The notes beneath the pieces are model-generated. The model saw nothing but the letters and a program-made list of their open reading frames with translations. It did not search any database and had not been told where the DNA came from. Positions 1-9,101 of a stretch of DNA of 38,435 bases are shown here, one piece after another. The stretch's first letter is position 1. Every line of letters begins with the position of its first letter. Made by a program: the position numbers and the translations under genes. This stretch comes from Alphaproteobacteria bacterium (lineage in GTDB: Bacteria; Pseudomonadota; Alphaproteobacteria; UBA11073): the NCBI GenBank assembly GCA_013289145.1, contig JABDAM010000001.1, positions 68,466 through 106,900 of the forward strand, read 5' to 3'.

Positions 1-968
1 AAAGCATGAAAAATCACATCCGCATCGGCGCCCGGTTTAACGGCATCTTCGGTTAAAATCCGGCGCCATTTGCGAGCGCCGGGAATGCCCTGGAACAACC
101 CCAATATATGCCGCGTGATGGCGGATAGCCTGGTGCCGCGCGTGAGTTGCTGTTCGATATAAGGCAGCATTTCATGGACAATATCCTGCGGCGTTTTAAC
201 ATTCGGTTTTTGCAGGATTTCATTTTGCAATTCATTCAGCCACCAGGGATTTTGATAAGCTTCCCGCCCGATCATCACGCCGTCGGTGTGGCGCAGGTGT
301 TCGCGCACTTCGGCCGTCGTTTTGATGCCGCCATTTATCACGATTTGCAGTTGCGGGAATTCCTGTTTGATGCGGTAAACGTGATCGTAAATCAGTGGTG
401 GAACCGTCCGGTTTTCCTTAGGACTAAGGCCTTTTAAAATCGCCTTGCGCGCGTGGATGATGAACGTATCGCATCCCGCCGCCGCGACGGTTTCGATAAA
501 GTGTTTTAAGAATTCATAACTGTCCTGATCATCAATCCCAATGCGCGATTTCACTGTGACGGGAATTCGCGCCGCGCGCCGCATCGCCGCCACGCTCGCC
601 GCGACGGTTTGCGGTTCCGCCATCAGGCAAGCGCCAAATGCGCCTTCTTGCACCCGGTCCGACGGACAGCCGCAATTCAGGTTAATTTCGTCATAACCCC
701 ATTGCTCTCCGATTTCCGCACAGCGCGCGAGCGCATCGGCATCATTGCCGCCCAATTGCAGCGCCAGCGGTTTTTCCGCCGCGTCAAAGCCCAGCAATTT
801 TTCCCGATCCCCATGCATAATCGCCGGTGTCGTCACCATCTCCGTATAAAGCAAAACATCCGGCGCGATCAGCCGGTGAAAAAACCGGCAATGCCGGTCC
901 GTCCAATCCATCATCGGGGCGACGGACACAAGACGCGAGAAGCTAGAGGCGAGATTATTTTCTCGCAT
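1..968 (-). CDS. dusA: tRNA-dihydrouridine synthase A (3' end beyond window)
   Basis: FMN-dependent enzyme that reduces uridine to dihydrouridine in the tRNA D-loop (U20/U20a in the DusA class). Reading leftwards, the protein carries VAPMMDWTDRHCR near its N-terminus and the NCGCPSDRVQ and FGACLM motifs, with the catalytic Cys in GCPS, followed by a TIM barrel with INGGI and DGVMIGR. About 322 codons are visible, so only a short C-terminal piece is missing past base 1. The best start is ATG at 968-966, preceded by AGAGG at good spacing. It gives an N-terminal extension of about 17 residues encoded by a palindromic repeat (935-987). The alternative is GTG at 929. sufE ends 7 nt upstream, so the two are probably co-transcribed. 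Family assignment is firm; the start is less so. Confidence 0.95.
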   Translation of the reverse strand, partial: MRENNLASSFSRLVSVAPMMDWTDRHCRFFHRLIAPDVLLYTEMVTTPAIMHGDREKLLGFDAAEKPLALQLGGNDADALARCAEIGEQWGYDEINLNCGCPSDRVQEGAFGACLMAEPQTVAASVAAMRRAARIPVTVKSRIGIDDQDSYEFLKHFIETVAAAGCDTFIIHARKAILKGLSPKENRTVPPLIYDHVYRIKQEFPQLQIVINGGIKTTAEVREHLRHTDGVMIGREAYQNPWWLNELQNEILQKPNVKTPQDIVHEMLPYIEQQLTRGTRLSAITRHILGLFQGIPGARKWRRILTEDAVKPGADADVIFHA

Positions 969-987
969 CTCGCCTCTAGCTTCTCGC
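935..987. repeat. Perfect 21-bp inverted repeat (palindromic element)
   Basis: Arms at 935-955 and 967-987 are exact reverse complements with an 11-nt loop. The element contains the TAG stop of sufE (978-976) and the Shine-Dalgarno-like AGAGG and ATG of dusA (968). A related palindrome lies at 26155-26239: about 15 of 20 core positions match, around GAAGC-AGAGG. It looks like a dispersed palindromic repeat inserted at the gene junction. Confidence 0.85.
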
Positions 988-1386
988 TTCTGCATTTTGC
1001 GCATAGCGCTGAATGCGCTCCACCATCGCGAAAAAGCCGTTGCGGCGGTTGACGGATAGGTGTTCTTCCATGCCCAGCGCGGTGAAAATTTGGTTGATGT
1101 CGGTGGATAAAACTTCGGCGGGCGTGCGGCCGTTGTAGATGATAAGTAAAATCGCGATCAGGCCGCGGACGATATGTGCGTCGCTGTCGGCGGTGAATTG
1201 CATGGCGGGTGTGGTTTGGATGGGTTTCAGCCAAACTTGCGACATACAGCCCACAACGCGCCAGGTTTCGCTGCGGTCGGCTTCGGGAAACGGCGGCAGG
1301 TTTTTGCCCAGGTCGATCACATAACGATAGCGGTCCTGCCAGTCTTCCAGCAGCGCGAAATCTTCTTTGAGTTCATCGACCGTCAT
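976..1386 (-). CDS. sufE: SufE-family cysteine desulfuration protein
   Basis: SufE accepts persulfide sulfur from the desulfurase SufS and passes it to the SufBCD Fe-S scaffold in the cytosol. The 136-aa length fits the family. The motif VVGCMSQVW (Cys47) matches the sulfur-acceptor loop (GCQSQVW in E. coli). The N-terminal helix with DELKEDFALLEDWQDRY and the LPPFPEADR segment are also typical. The start overlaps the stop of the upstream ABC permease by 4 nt (ATGA), so translation is likely coupled. The last residues (EARS) and the stop lie inside a palindromic repeat. No other suf genes are in the window. Confidence 0.92.
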   Translation of the reverse strand: MTVDELKEDFALLEDWQDRYRYVIDLGKNLPPFPEADRSETWRVVGCMSQVWLKPIQTTPAMQFTADSDAHIVRGLIAILLIIYNGRTPAEVLSTDINQIFTALGMEEHLSVNRRNGFFAMVERIQRYAQNAEARS

Positions 1387-2180
1387 TCGCCGACCACCAG
1401 CAATGCACCGCGATTACGCGCGTTTTGGATGCTGAACCACAGGACAATGACGCCGATGATCATATAAATGACATTCAACCCCACCGCCCACCACATTTGC
1501 GCGGCGTCGAAAGTGCCGTGAATAATGATCGCGCGCATGCCTTCAAAAATGTGGGAAGATGGCAGGATGAATGCAATGACTTGCAGCCACGCGGGCAAGG
1601 TTGAGATCGGATAAAACACCGCCGACATCGGCGCGATGGCATAGACGATCATCCAGGCCAGGACCTCGGCGCCTTGGCCGAAACGCATGATGACGCTGAT
1701 GACCAAAAAGCCAAACCACCAGCCCATCCACATCAGGCAGATAATAAACCCAATCAGCGGCAGACCGAGCGTGAAAATGTTATAATGATAAAATACGATA
1801 GCGAGCAGCATCGCGGGCAAAACCGAAATCGTCGCGCGCATGATGGAGGAGATAATCAGCGCCGCCATCCATTCATGCGGCCTGAGCGGCGAAATGAACA
1901 AATGACCAAGGTTACGCGACCACAATTCTTCCAGAAATCCAACCGAAACGCCGAGTTGCGAGCGGATAAGCAAATCCCACAATAACGCGCCCGCGATAAA
2001 AAGCGAGACGCCATAAGCAAAATTGTTCACATGCTGCACCAGATAAACACTGGTAAAGCCCCACATGATCATCTCCAGCGTCGGCCAAAAGGCGAGCTCG
2101 ACGAGGCGCGGCCAGGATGAACGCATAAGATAAACATAACGCTGCAAGACCGCGCCTATGCGCTCTAAACTATGCCGCAT
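1383..2180 (-). CDS. ABC-2 type transporter permease
   Basis: Membrane subunit of an ABC-2 exporter (COG0842-like). About six hydrophobic segments are visible, and the N-terminal RYVYLMRSSWPRLVELAFWPT and the ISPLRPHEW region are typical of this family. The chosen start is ATG at 2180, preceded by GAGG at 6-nt spacing; the longer frame begins with GTG at 2192. It overlaps the ATPase gene by 11 nt and sufE by 4 nt, so the three form a tight operon. The substrate cannot be read from the sequence; ABC-2 systems export polysaccharides, lipids or drugs. Confidence 0.87.
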   Translation of the reverse strand: MRHSLERIGAVLQRYVYLMRSSWPRLVELAFWPTLEMIMWGFTSVYLVQHVNNFAYGVSLFIAGALLWDLLIRSQLGVSVGFLEELWSRNLGHLFISPLRPHEWMAALIISSIMRATISVLPAMLLAIVFYHYNIFTLGLPLIGFIICLMWMGWWFGFLVISVIMRFGQGAEVLAWMIVYAIAPMSAVFYPISTLPAWLQVIAFILPSSHIFEGMRAIIIHGTFDAAQMWWAVGLNVIYMIIGVIVLWFSIQNARNRGALLVVGE

Positions 2181-2916
2181 CTTGATCCTCACCTTGATCT
2201 TCTCGGGCGATGGAGAGGAAAACTTTTTCCAGGTTTTCTTCGCCGTAACGCGCCACCAGTTCCATGGGTGTGCCTTGGTCGACCAAACGGCCGCCTTTCA
2301 TCATCAACACGTGATCGCAGAGCTGTTCGACTTCGGCCATGTTGTGCGATGCCAGTAAAATCGTCGCGCCGGTTTGCGCGCGGTAATTGGCGATAAATGT
2401 CCGCATTTGATCCGCGCTGTCGGGGTCGAGCGACGCGGTGGGCTCATCGAGCAGCAAAACTTTGGGTTTGTTCAACATCGCTTTCGCCAGCGCGACGCGC
2501 GTTTTTTGTCCGGCGGAAAGTTTGCCCGCTTTGCGGTTCAGCAAATGCGTAAACCGCAATTCATGCGCGATTTCATCAATGCGCGCGCGCAGGTTTGGAA
2601 TATTATAAAGCCCGCCGTAAATTTGCAGATTTTGCGCCACCGTCAATCGGTACGGCAATTCCACATAAGGCGAAGAAAAATTCATAAATGGCAGCGCGCG
2701 GAAACGGTCATGCACCATGTCAACGCCCAGCACGCGCACGGTCCCGGATGTGGGCAGCAATACGCCGAGCAGCGCGCCCATCGTCGTCGTTTTGCCCGCG
2801 CCGTTCGGGCCGAGCAGGCCGACCAATTGACCTTGCGGGATGGAAAAAGACAAATCCTCCACCGCCGTCACGGCGCGGTAGCGTTTGGAAAAATTCCGGA
2901 TTTCAATAGCATCCAT
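2170..2916 (-). CDS. ABC-2 type transporter ATP-binding protein
   Basis: Cytoplasmic ATPase partner of the permease encoded next to it. Of 248 residues, Walker A GPNGAGKT lies at 36-43, signature LSAGQ at 133-137, Walker B VLLLDEP at 153-159, and the H-loop is in LLASHNM. The Q-loop position reads NFSSPY without the usual Gln. I believe this substitution occurs in a subset of ABC-2 ATPases, so it need not mean inactivity. The start has no clear Shine-Dalgarno; TATATA lies 6 nt before the ATG, which would suit a leaderless transcript. An EAL-like gene ends 39 nt upstream on the same strand. Confidence 0.93.
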   Translation of the reverse strand: MDAIEIRNFSKRYRAVTAVEDLSFSIPQGQLVGLLGPNGAGKTTTMGALLGVLLPTSGTVRVLGVDMVHDRFRALPFMNFSSPYVELPYRLTVAQNLQIYGGLYNIPNLRARIDEIAHELRFTHLLNRKAGKLSAGQKTRVALAKAMLNKPKVLLLDEPTASLDPDSADQMRTFIANYRAQTGATILLASHNMAEVEQLCDHVLMMKGGRLVDQGTPMELVARYGEENLEKVFLSIAREDQGEDQDAA

Positions 2917-2955
2917 GCGGTTTATATAATCGCCGCGCCACGCAAAAGCAAATAA

Positions 2956-4188
2956 TTAACGCGGTGTGCGCACCAGCGAGCGCCCCTCGGAATCGCGCAA
3001 GACTTTATCGACGTAGCGGCCTTGGAATAAATTAATGCCGACTTTTTTACCAACGATTACAGCCTCTTCATTATCGCAGCGCGAGAGGATGACGCGTGAT
3101 AAGGCACTATCGTCATTCTCACTTTTAATGTCGGCGGCCATGCGTTCGAAATCGATATGCGACATGGCGGGATTCCAATGCATTTTTACAAAATCAAAGG
3201 CCAGCTTATTGCGGTCCACAAAAGGCGCCGTGAAATGCGTCAAACCGTCCAAACAAATCCGATACCCACGATCCGCCACATAATCACGCGCGAACATATA
3301 GGCCGCCATATCGGAAAAGACATCCACGGTTTGCAGCTCAATCACCAAACGGCCACGCAAACCTGAACTGACGCGCTGATCAAATTTCGCGAAATCAGAT
3401 GACAATAACGTCGCCACGTTCATGTTAAAACTAAATGCCCGCGTGGAGCGTTCGCCCTCCTCCGCCAGATAAACCAACATACGGCGGTCAAGCACGCCCG
3501 TTAGATATTGAAACAACCAACGGTTACCCGTCAGATCTACGCCGGGCACCACCTGCGCCTCTAAATCAGCAATGGAGACGTATAATTCATGGAATATCGG
3601 CACGGGTTTCGCGCCTGACACCGCACAAATCGGCTGATTTCGGATCATGTTAGACAAGTCCGCATTAGCCAAAGAGTCTTCAAGCCAACCCAATTGATCG
3701 GGATTAATCGTTACTCTATTTTCTTGTTTGGTATCAGCCATATCTTTCGGCTGACCCGTTTGTGTGGAATGATACATACGCTTCGCCAATTCCATCAGGG
3801 CGTTATATTCCTTATCCAGTTTATACCAGCTCGTAAAACCGCCCGCCGTCACATAATCATCCAATTTATTCATAATCATCGGATCGGCGGAAAACAAGTA
3901 ACGCAATTTAACGACCGCTTCATTCAATTTATCCAGTGCATTAACCTGACCGATGAAAACGATATCGTTGTTGCGCAGCGTGAACATCCGCCCTTCGAAT
4001 TGCGCCAACAGGCTTTCAAAAGTATTCAAAGCAACGCGGATATGATGCGGGCGGCGGTTATAAGGCTGAAGGCGCGACAAGTGACAGATCAATGCAACCC
4101 GGTCGTTTTTACGCGGCGCCAACCGTTCAAGATAATCCACCAGCGCAAATTCGCTGCTTTGCTGAGGCGTGTTAAAGTCAGTTTTCAT
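2956..4188 (-). CDS. Degenerate EAL-like (possibly GGDEF-EAL-like) protein
   Basis: About 410 aa, soluble, no signal peptide. The C-terminal half looks like a decayed EAL (c-di-GMP phosphodiesterase) fold: GRLVIELQTVDVF, a RDYVADRGYRICLDGL strand-helix unit, FDFVKMHW, and near the end ILSRCDNEEAVIVGKKVGIN with LFQGRYVDK, which resembles the VAEGVET...QGY tail of EAL proteins. The catalytic EAL tripeptide and metal ligands are not recognisable, so it is probably a binding or scaffold protein rather than an enzyme. The N-terminal region (FEGRMFTLRNNDIVFIGQ) may be a cyclase-like remnant; this is inference. ATG at 4188 is preferred over a TTG at 4197. It is divergent from hldE across about 70 bp. 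Confidence 0.55.
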   Translation of the reverse strand: MKTDFNTPQQSSEFALVDYLERLAPRKNDRVALICHLSRLQPYNRRPHHIRVALNTFESLLAQFEGRMFTLRNNDIVFIGQVNALDKLNEAVVKLRYLFSADPMIMNKLDDYVTAGGFTSWYKLDKEYNALMELAKRMYHSTQTGQPKDMADTKQENRVTINPDQLGWLEDSLANADLSNMIRNQPICAVSGAKPVPIFHELYVSIADLEAQVVPGVDLTGNRWLFQYLTGVLDRRMLVYLAEEGERSTRAFSFNMNVATLLSSDFAKFDQRVSSGLRGRLVIELQTVDVFSDMAAYMFARDYVADRGYRICLDGLTHFTAPFVDRNKLAFDFVKMHWNPAMSHIDFERMAADIKSENDDSALSRVILSRCDNEEAVIVGKKVGINLFQGRYVDKVLRDSEGRSLVRTPR

Positions 4189-4257
4189 GCTGGTCAAAAC
4201 CGGGATTCATTGCCATAAGTACCATTGGTTTTAACCCTTGGCAATTCGGTCTGTCGC

Positions 4258-5757
4258 ATGTCCTCCGTTAACATCAGCTTTGAGCAATCCCGCCATCTGC
4301 ATGATTTGCTGGCGAGTTTCGGCCGCTGCCGCGTTCTGGTCATCGGCGATTTTATGTATGACCGTTTCACGCACGGTTCCGTCGACCGCATTTCACCTGA
4401 AGCGCCCATTCCTGTTTTCCGCGTGCGGCATAATCACGAAATGCTGGGCGCGGCGGGTAATACGGCGCTGAATATCGTCGCGGCGGGCGGTACGGCAACA
4501 TTGCTTAGCGTGATCGGTGACGATCCGATCGGTGAAAAAGCGCGGCAATTGGTGCGCGAACAAATCGGTCCGGAAAGCATCCTGGTGGCGGAGGCGAAAC
4601 GCCAGACGACAATTAAACAACGCTATATCGCCAGCAATCAGCAATTGTTGCGCGCCGATACGGAAATGACGATTCCAATTGGCGCGGATGCGACGCGCGA
4701 TTTGCTGGCAGCCTATGACGCCGCCTTGCCGCAATGCCAAGTGGTTTTGATTTCCGATTATGCCAAAGGCGTTTTAACGGATGAAGTTCTATCAGCTTTG
4801 ATCAACCGTGCGCGCGGCGCGGATAAACCCGTATTAGTGGATCCCAAGCGTAAGGATTTTCGCGGCTATAGCGGCGCAACCGTCGTTAAACCAAACAAAA
4901 AAGAAATTTCCGAAGCCATCGGCCGCGCCGTTCAAAGCGATGAGGATGTTCTGGCGGCAGGCAAGGAGTTGCTCGCCCTCGCCAATTTGGAATACCTGTT
5001 AATCACGCGCGGTGAGGATGGCTTGACCGTGCTGGATAAAACCGGCGCCAACCATATCGCCGCGATACGCCGCGAAGTTTGGGATGTTTCCGGCGCGGGC
5101 GATACGGTGATCGCCCTGCTCGCGCTCGGCATGGCGGCGGGCGGCAGCGTGGTGGACGCGGCGCGCCTGGCAAACCTGGCCGCAGGGATTGTGGTGGGCA
5201 AGGTCGGCACGGCGACTGTCAGCGCGCTGGAATTATCGCACGCAATTGATGCGGCGGATGAAGAGATTGAAACACAATCCGAATTGCAAAATGTTATGTC
5301 GCTGGATCAGGCGGTGGAACAGGTTTCGCGCTGGCGCCGTTTGGGATTGAAAATCGGATTTACAAACGGGGTGTTTGATTTGCTGCACCCCGGTCATTTG
5401 TCGTCCCTGCGCACGGCGAAGGCGGAATGCGACCGCTTGATCGTCGCCATCAACAGCGATACCTCTGTGCGGCGCCTTAAAGGTCCAGATCGTCCCATTC
5501 AGGATGAAATCCACCGCGCCGCGGTTCTGGCTGCGCTGGGCCACGTCGATCTGGTGGTGATCTTTGAAGAGGATACGCCGCAGCGCGTGATTGAGGCACT
5601 TTTGCCTGATGTGCTTATCAAGGGCGGTTATCAGCCTGATGATATCGTCGGCGCGGATGTCGTGCGCGCCCACGGCGGCCGCGTGGTGATCCCGCCGATT
5701 ATCGATGGCTTCAGCACCACAAACATCATCAAAACCCGTGGAATCCGGAGAGGATAA
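4258..5757 (+). CDS. hldE: Bifunctional heptose-7-phosphate kinase / heptose-1-phosphate adenylyltransferase
   Basis: Catalyses two steps towards ADP-heptose for the LPS inner core: phosphorylation of heptose 7-phosphate at C1, and later adenylylation of heptose 1-phosphate. The N-terminal PfkB/ribokinase domain carries VLVIGDFMYDRF, GAAGNTALN and the DVSGAGDTV anion-hole motif with its catalytic Asp. The C-terminal nucleotidyltransferase domain carries TNGVFDLLHPGH, a HxGH motif. The 499-aa length is that of full two-domain HldE. ATG at 4258 is chosen over a TTG at 4225, which would add 11 residues; neither has a strong Shine-Dalgarno. gmhA follows with no intergenic base, consistent with one operon. 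Confidence 0.95.
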   Translation: MSSVNISFEQSRHLHDLLASFGRCRVLVIGDFMYDRFTHGSVDRISPEAPIPVFRVRHNHEMLGAAGNTALNIVAAGGTATLLSVIGDDPIGEKARQLVREQIGPESILVAEAKRQTTIKQRYIASNQQLLRADTEMTIPIGADATRDLLAAYDAALPQCQVVLISDYAKGVLTDEVLSALINRARGADKPVLVDPKRKDFRGYSGATVVKPNKKEISEAIGRAVQSDEDVLAAGKELLALANLEYLLITRGEDGLTVLDKTGANHIAAIRREVWDVSGAGDTVIALLALGMAAGGSVVDAARLANLAAGIVVGKVGTATVSALELSHAIDAADEEIETQSELQNVMSLDQAVEQVSRWRRLGLKIGFTNGVFDLLHPGHLSSLRTAKAECDRLIVAINSDTSVRRLKGPDRPIQDEIHRAAVLAALGHVDLVVIFEEDTPQRVIEALLPDVLIKGGYQPDDIVGADVVRAHGGRVVIPPIIDGFSTTNIIKTRGIRRG

Positions 5758-6345
5758 ATGACTGTTACGTTTCCCATGCCCAAATCATTAAATGATTATC
5801 TGCATCAATCCGTCGCGGCCATTAACGCCAGCATGTCCGACGACATCAGCATCGCGATGAACAAGGCGATTGATGTGACGGTGACGGCGCTCCGCGCGGG
5901 CAAGCCCCTCCTCACCTGCGGCAACGGCGGCAGCGCGGCGGATGCTTCGCACATCGCGGGCGAACTCGTCGGGCGGTTTTTCCGCGAACGCAAACCTTAT
6001 AACGTTATCAGTTTGTGCGATAACTCTGTTGCCTTTACCGCCATCGGCAACGATTACAGTTACGAAGAAATCTTTTCCAAACAAGTGCAAGCTTACGGCC
6101 AACCGGGTGCAGTGCTGATCGGCATTACAACCTCCGGCAATTCTAAAAATGTCCTGGCCGCCATGCGCGCCGCAAAGGAAATCGGCATGACCAACATCGC
6201 CTTTACCGGCGAAGGCGGCGGCAAATGCGCGGAACTAGCGGATGTTTTGCTGGCCGCTAATGCCAAAGTTACCCCTATCATCCAGCAAGTCCACGAATGC
6301 TGGTACCACTATTTCTGCATGGTGGTGGAGGAGCAGTTAGCTTAA
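5758..6345 (+). CDS. gmhA: Sedoheptulose-7-phosphate isomerase (phosphoheptose isomerase)
   Basis: Converts sedoheptulose 7-phosphate to D-glycero-D-manno-heptose 7-phosphate, the first step of the pathway continued by HldE. The 195-aa protein is one SIS domain with LLTCGNGGSAADASHIAGELVGR, ITTSGNSKNVL and the C-terminal HECWYHYFC segment, all typical of GmhA. Its ATG directly follows the hldE TAA, so the genes are translationally linked. The 3' end is convergent with, and overlaps by 4 nt, a small unrecognised gene on the other strand. Confidence 0.96.
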   Translation: MTVTFPMPKSLNDYLHQSVAAINASMSDDISIAMNKAIDVTVTALRAGKPLLTCGNGGSAADASHIAGELVGRFFRERKPYNVISLCDNSVAFTAIGNDYSYEEIFSKQVQAYGQPGAVLIGITTSGNSKNVLAAMRAAKEIGMTNIAFTGEGGGKCAELADVLLAANAKVTPIIQQVHECWYHYFCMVVEEQLA

Positions 6346-6713
6346 CCGAGCTGAAAGCCTAATTTCGTTCCTAAGCTCACAATTTCTTCTTTGGTTTTGC
6401 CAGATACATAAGCGTTTCCCTTCAGCATATATTGGGCAGTATCAAATTTACGGCAGGCATGATAATTTGGATATGTTCCTCCTGAACTCATGCTCTCAGC
6501 TTCCGCGAGAAAAGCGCGCCCAATATCGTGCTGGAGTTTAATAAATTGGTTTCTATGCGGAAATCCTATTTTCTGGCCCATATTTTCCAATATAGCCTTT
6601 CCTGCCAAGGCAGTAAACCAACCGTCCCAAGCCGTTTCGAGACGTCCTTTAGTAAGGGACTCTCTGCCTCGGGCACAACCTCTTTCAAATTGTTGCATTG
6701 GTGTTTCATCCAT
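6342..6713 (-). CDS. Hypothetical protein, 123 aa
   Basis: Not recognised. Mostly helical and charged, with no signal peptide or membrane segment. Features include an N-terminal FERGCARGRESL stretch, WFTALAGKAI, and a C-terminal YMLKGNAYVSGKTKEEIVSLGTKLGF. The reading frame is open with an ATG start and only a weak upstream GGATAAGG. It is visibly AT-richer than its neighbours and convergent with gmhA, the two stops sharing a TTAA. It could be a recently acquired or fast-evolving gene. Confidence 0.5.
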   Translation of the reverse strand: MDETPMQQFERGCARGRESLTKGRLETAWDGWFTALAGKAILENMGQKIGFPHRNQFIKLQHDIGRAFLAEAESMSSGGTYPNYHACRKFDTAQYMLKGNAYVSGKTKEEIVSLGTKLGFQLG

Positions 6714-6807
6714 ACCTTATCCCCTTTGTTCTATTCTATTGTTACTTAAAAATTACCATAGAATCTTGCAAGTAATAAGAAAAAATAACTCCTTGAAAAT
6801 ACGAGAT

Positions 6808-8430
6808 TTATTTCTTCCGGCTCTTCAACGCCGCCCCGATAAAACTCACAAACAGCGGATGTGGATCAAAGGGTTTGGATTTTAATTCCGGGTGAAATTG
6901 CACGCCGACGAACCACGGATGGTCGCGGCGTTCGATCATTTCCGGTAATTCGCCGTCGGGCGACATGCCGGCGAAAACCACACCCGCTTTTTCCAATTGC
7001 GATTTGTATTTAATGTTTACTTCATAACGGTGACGGTGGCGTTCGGAAATATTCGCCTTGCCGTAAATTTTTCGCAATCGGCTGCCCGTTTTAATTGCGC
7101 AAGGGTACGCGCCCAGGCGCATCGTGCCACCCAGATCGCTGCGGTTCGTGCGGCGATGCTTCACCCCGCCCTGCTCCCATTCCGTCATCAAACAGACAAC
7201 GGGATTTTTGCACGGCCCGAATTCTGTTGAACTGGCATCGGGCAAGCCGACCAGATTCTGCGCCGCTTCCAAAATCGCCATTTGCATGCCGAAACAGATT
7301 CCGAAATAGGGAATTTTTTTCTCCCGCGCATAACGGATCGCGGCGATTTTGCCGTCCGTGCCGCGCACGCCGAAACCGCCCGGCACCAGGATTGCATTGG
7401 CGTGCGACAAGCGCGCGGCCAATGCTTTTGGCGATAATTCCTCGGCATCGATCCAATCCAGATCGACTTTGGCGTTATTCGCGATGCCGCCGTGGTTCAA
7501 CGCCTCAATCAGCGATTTATAACTGTCTTTCAATGACGTATATTTCCCCACAATCGCCACGCGGGTTTTATACTTAGGATCATTAATCCGGTCCGTAATT
7601 TTCTGCCAGCGCGTCAGGTCTGGTTTTTTCGCCTTCATGCCGAAATGCGCCAAAACCTGGTCGTCCAGCCCCTCGGCGTGATAGGCTTCGGGCACGCCGT
7701 AAATGGTTTTCACGTCATAGGCCGCGATCACCCGCTCCGGCCGCACATTGCAAAACAGTGCGAGTTTTTTCCGCTGTTCCGCCGGTATCGCCTGCTCCGC
7801 GCGGCAGAGCAGCATATCGGGCTGTATCCCCGCCGATTGCAATTCCTTCACGCTGTGCTGCGTCGGTTTGGTTTTTAATTCGCCCGCCGAAGCGATAAAA
7901 GGCATCAGCGTAAGATGCACAAACATCGTCTGTTTCGCCGTTAATTCGTTGCCGAGCTGGCGGATGGCCTCGAGAAACGGCAGGCCTTCAATATCCCCCA
8001 CCGTGCCGCCGATTTCGCAAATCACAAAATCCGCGCCGGGCGCTTCGCCGCGAATAAAGGCTTTTATTTCATCCGTGATATGCGGAATAACCTGTACCGT
8101 GCCGCCCAGATAGCCGCCCTGGCGCTCACACGTAATGACGTTCTGGTAAATCCGGCCTGTGGTGATGCTGTCGTTGCGCGTCGCCGCGACGCCCGTGAAA
8201 CGCTCATAATGGCCAAGATCAAGGTCGGTTTCCGCCCCGTCGTCGGTCACAAAAACCTCGCCATGCTGATAAGGCGACATCGTGCCCGGATCAACGTTCA
8301 AATAGGGATCAAGTTTGCGGAGCCGGACCTGATAACCCCGCGCCTGCAACAGCGCGCCCAGCGCCGCCGCCGCAATGCCTTTGCCAAGTGAGGAAACCAC
8401 GCCGCCGGTGATAAATACGTATCGCGTCAT
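6808..8430 (-). CDS. pyrG: CTP synthase
   Basis: Makes CTP from UTP, ATP and glutamine-derived ammonia. The N-terminal synthetase domain begins [17 protein letters not shown] (P-loop) with [20 protein letters not shown]; the C-terminal class I glutamine amidotransferase has GICFGMQMA with the catalytic Cys and VGVQFHPEL with the catalytic His and Glu. At 540 aa it is full length. ATG at 8430 gives the canonical N-terminus; a TTG at 8442 would add four residues. It lies downstream of tpiA and secG on the same strand, an arrangement familiar in alphaproteobacteria, though three other genes sit in between. Confidence 0.97.
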   Translation of the reverse strand: MTRYVFITGGVVSSLGKGIAAAALGALLQARGYQVRLRKLDPYLNVDPGTMSPYQHGEVFVTDDGAETDLDLGHYERFTGVAATRNDSITTGRIYQNVITCERQGGYLGGTVQVIPHITDEIKAFIRGEAPGADFVICEIGGTVGDIEGLPFLEAIRQLGNELTAKQTMFVHLTLMPFIASAGELKTKPTQHSVKELQSAGIQPDMLLCRAEQAIPAEQRKKLALFCNVRPERVIAAYDVKTIYGVPEAYHAEGLDDQVLAHFGMKAKKPDLTRWQKITDRINDPKYKTRVAIVGKYTSLKDSYKSLIEALNHGGIANNAKVDLDWIDAEELSPKALAARLSHANAILVPGGFGVRGTDGKIAAIRYAREKKIPYFGICFGMQMAILEAAQNLVGLPDASSTEFGPCKNPVVCLMTEWEQGGVKHRRTNRSDLGGTMRLGAYPCAIKTGSRLRKIYGKANISERHRHRYEVNIKYKSQLEKAGVVFAGMSPDGELPEMIERRDHPWFVGVQFHPELKSKPFDPHPLFVSFIGAALKSRKK

Positions 8431-8472
8431 GGGAGCAGACAATAGCGCAGTCTAGAAAAAACTCAAGGATAT

Positions 8473-9075
8473 TTATGATTCAAGTTTTGGGTATAGGCAA
8501 TCTTCCCGTTTTTTCAGCTCTGCCGCCATTATATTTTTTAATTCCTTTTCCCGGACACCTTTAACCGGCGAATATCGGAATACATCACGCAATTCATTTT
8601 CAGGGTAAAAGACTAAATTACAACTTGCGGCTGAAAGCTGTTTTTCAACATCGGATTGACCAACCGCTTCATTTTGGTCGATCACGCTGTCTTTTGCCGG
8701 TATAATTCCTTCACCCTCAATATTCACTCGCCATCCCGCCGCATAGATTTTAAAATCTTCGAAAGCGATATAGTAATCCTGATTATCATTTGGGGGCGCG
8801 TATACTTTTTGTTTCGCATCCGGATCATTGGCGCATAAATCCACATAAGAAGCGCAAATATTCGGCATATCAGCTTTTAAAAATTCTTGACGGAAATAAG
8901 GCGCAGCCTCAGCAAGAGCAGCACTAAACAATAAGAAAAAACCTTCACTCTTGTCCTCAACTTGCGGCACAGGTATCTTATGCGCCCGATTTAGCATTTC
9001 ACCGAACGATCCATCGACCGCATCACACATTGTATCCAAAAGCGCTCTTAAATTGACGTATAAAGATTCCGTCAT
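8473..9075 (-). CDS. Hypothetical protein, 200 aa
   Basis: Not recognised. No signal peptide or membrane segment. The N-terminal 70 residues look helical (SLYVNLRALLDTMCDAV); the middle holds DYYIAFEDFKIYAAGWRV and a strand-rich stretch; the C-terminus is a charged helix (REKELKNIMAAELKKRED). The ATG is preceded by AAGGG at about 10 nt, supporting real translation. It is AT-richer than the flanking pyrG and nnrD and interrupts them on the same strand, 26 nt after nnrD and 42 nt before pyrG. Confidence 0.6.
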   Translation of the reverse strand: MTESLYVNLRALLDTMCDAVDGSFGEMLNRAHKIPVPQVEDKSEGFFLLFSAALAEAAPYFRQEFLKADMPNICASYVDLCANDPDAKQKVYAPPNDNQDYYIAFEDFKIYAAGWRVNIEGEGIIPAKDSVIDQNEAVGQSDVEKQLSAASCNLVFYPENELRDVFRYSPVKGVREKELKNIMAAELKKREDCLYPKLES

Positions 9076-9101
9076 TTTCTATTTTCCCTTAAAAATACTG
9101 C

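Noticed and set aside
911-1234. 107-aa minus-strand ORF across the sufE-dusA junction
   Set aside because: Frame shadow of sufE and of the palindromic repeat; the sequence is Arg/His-rich as expected for a shadow of GC-rich coding DNA.
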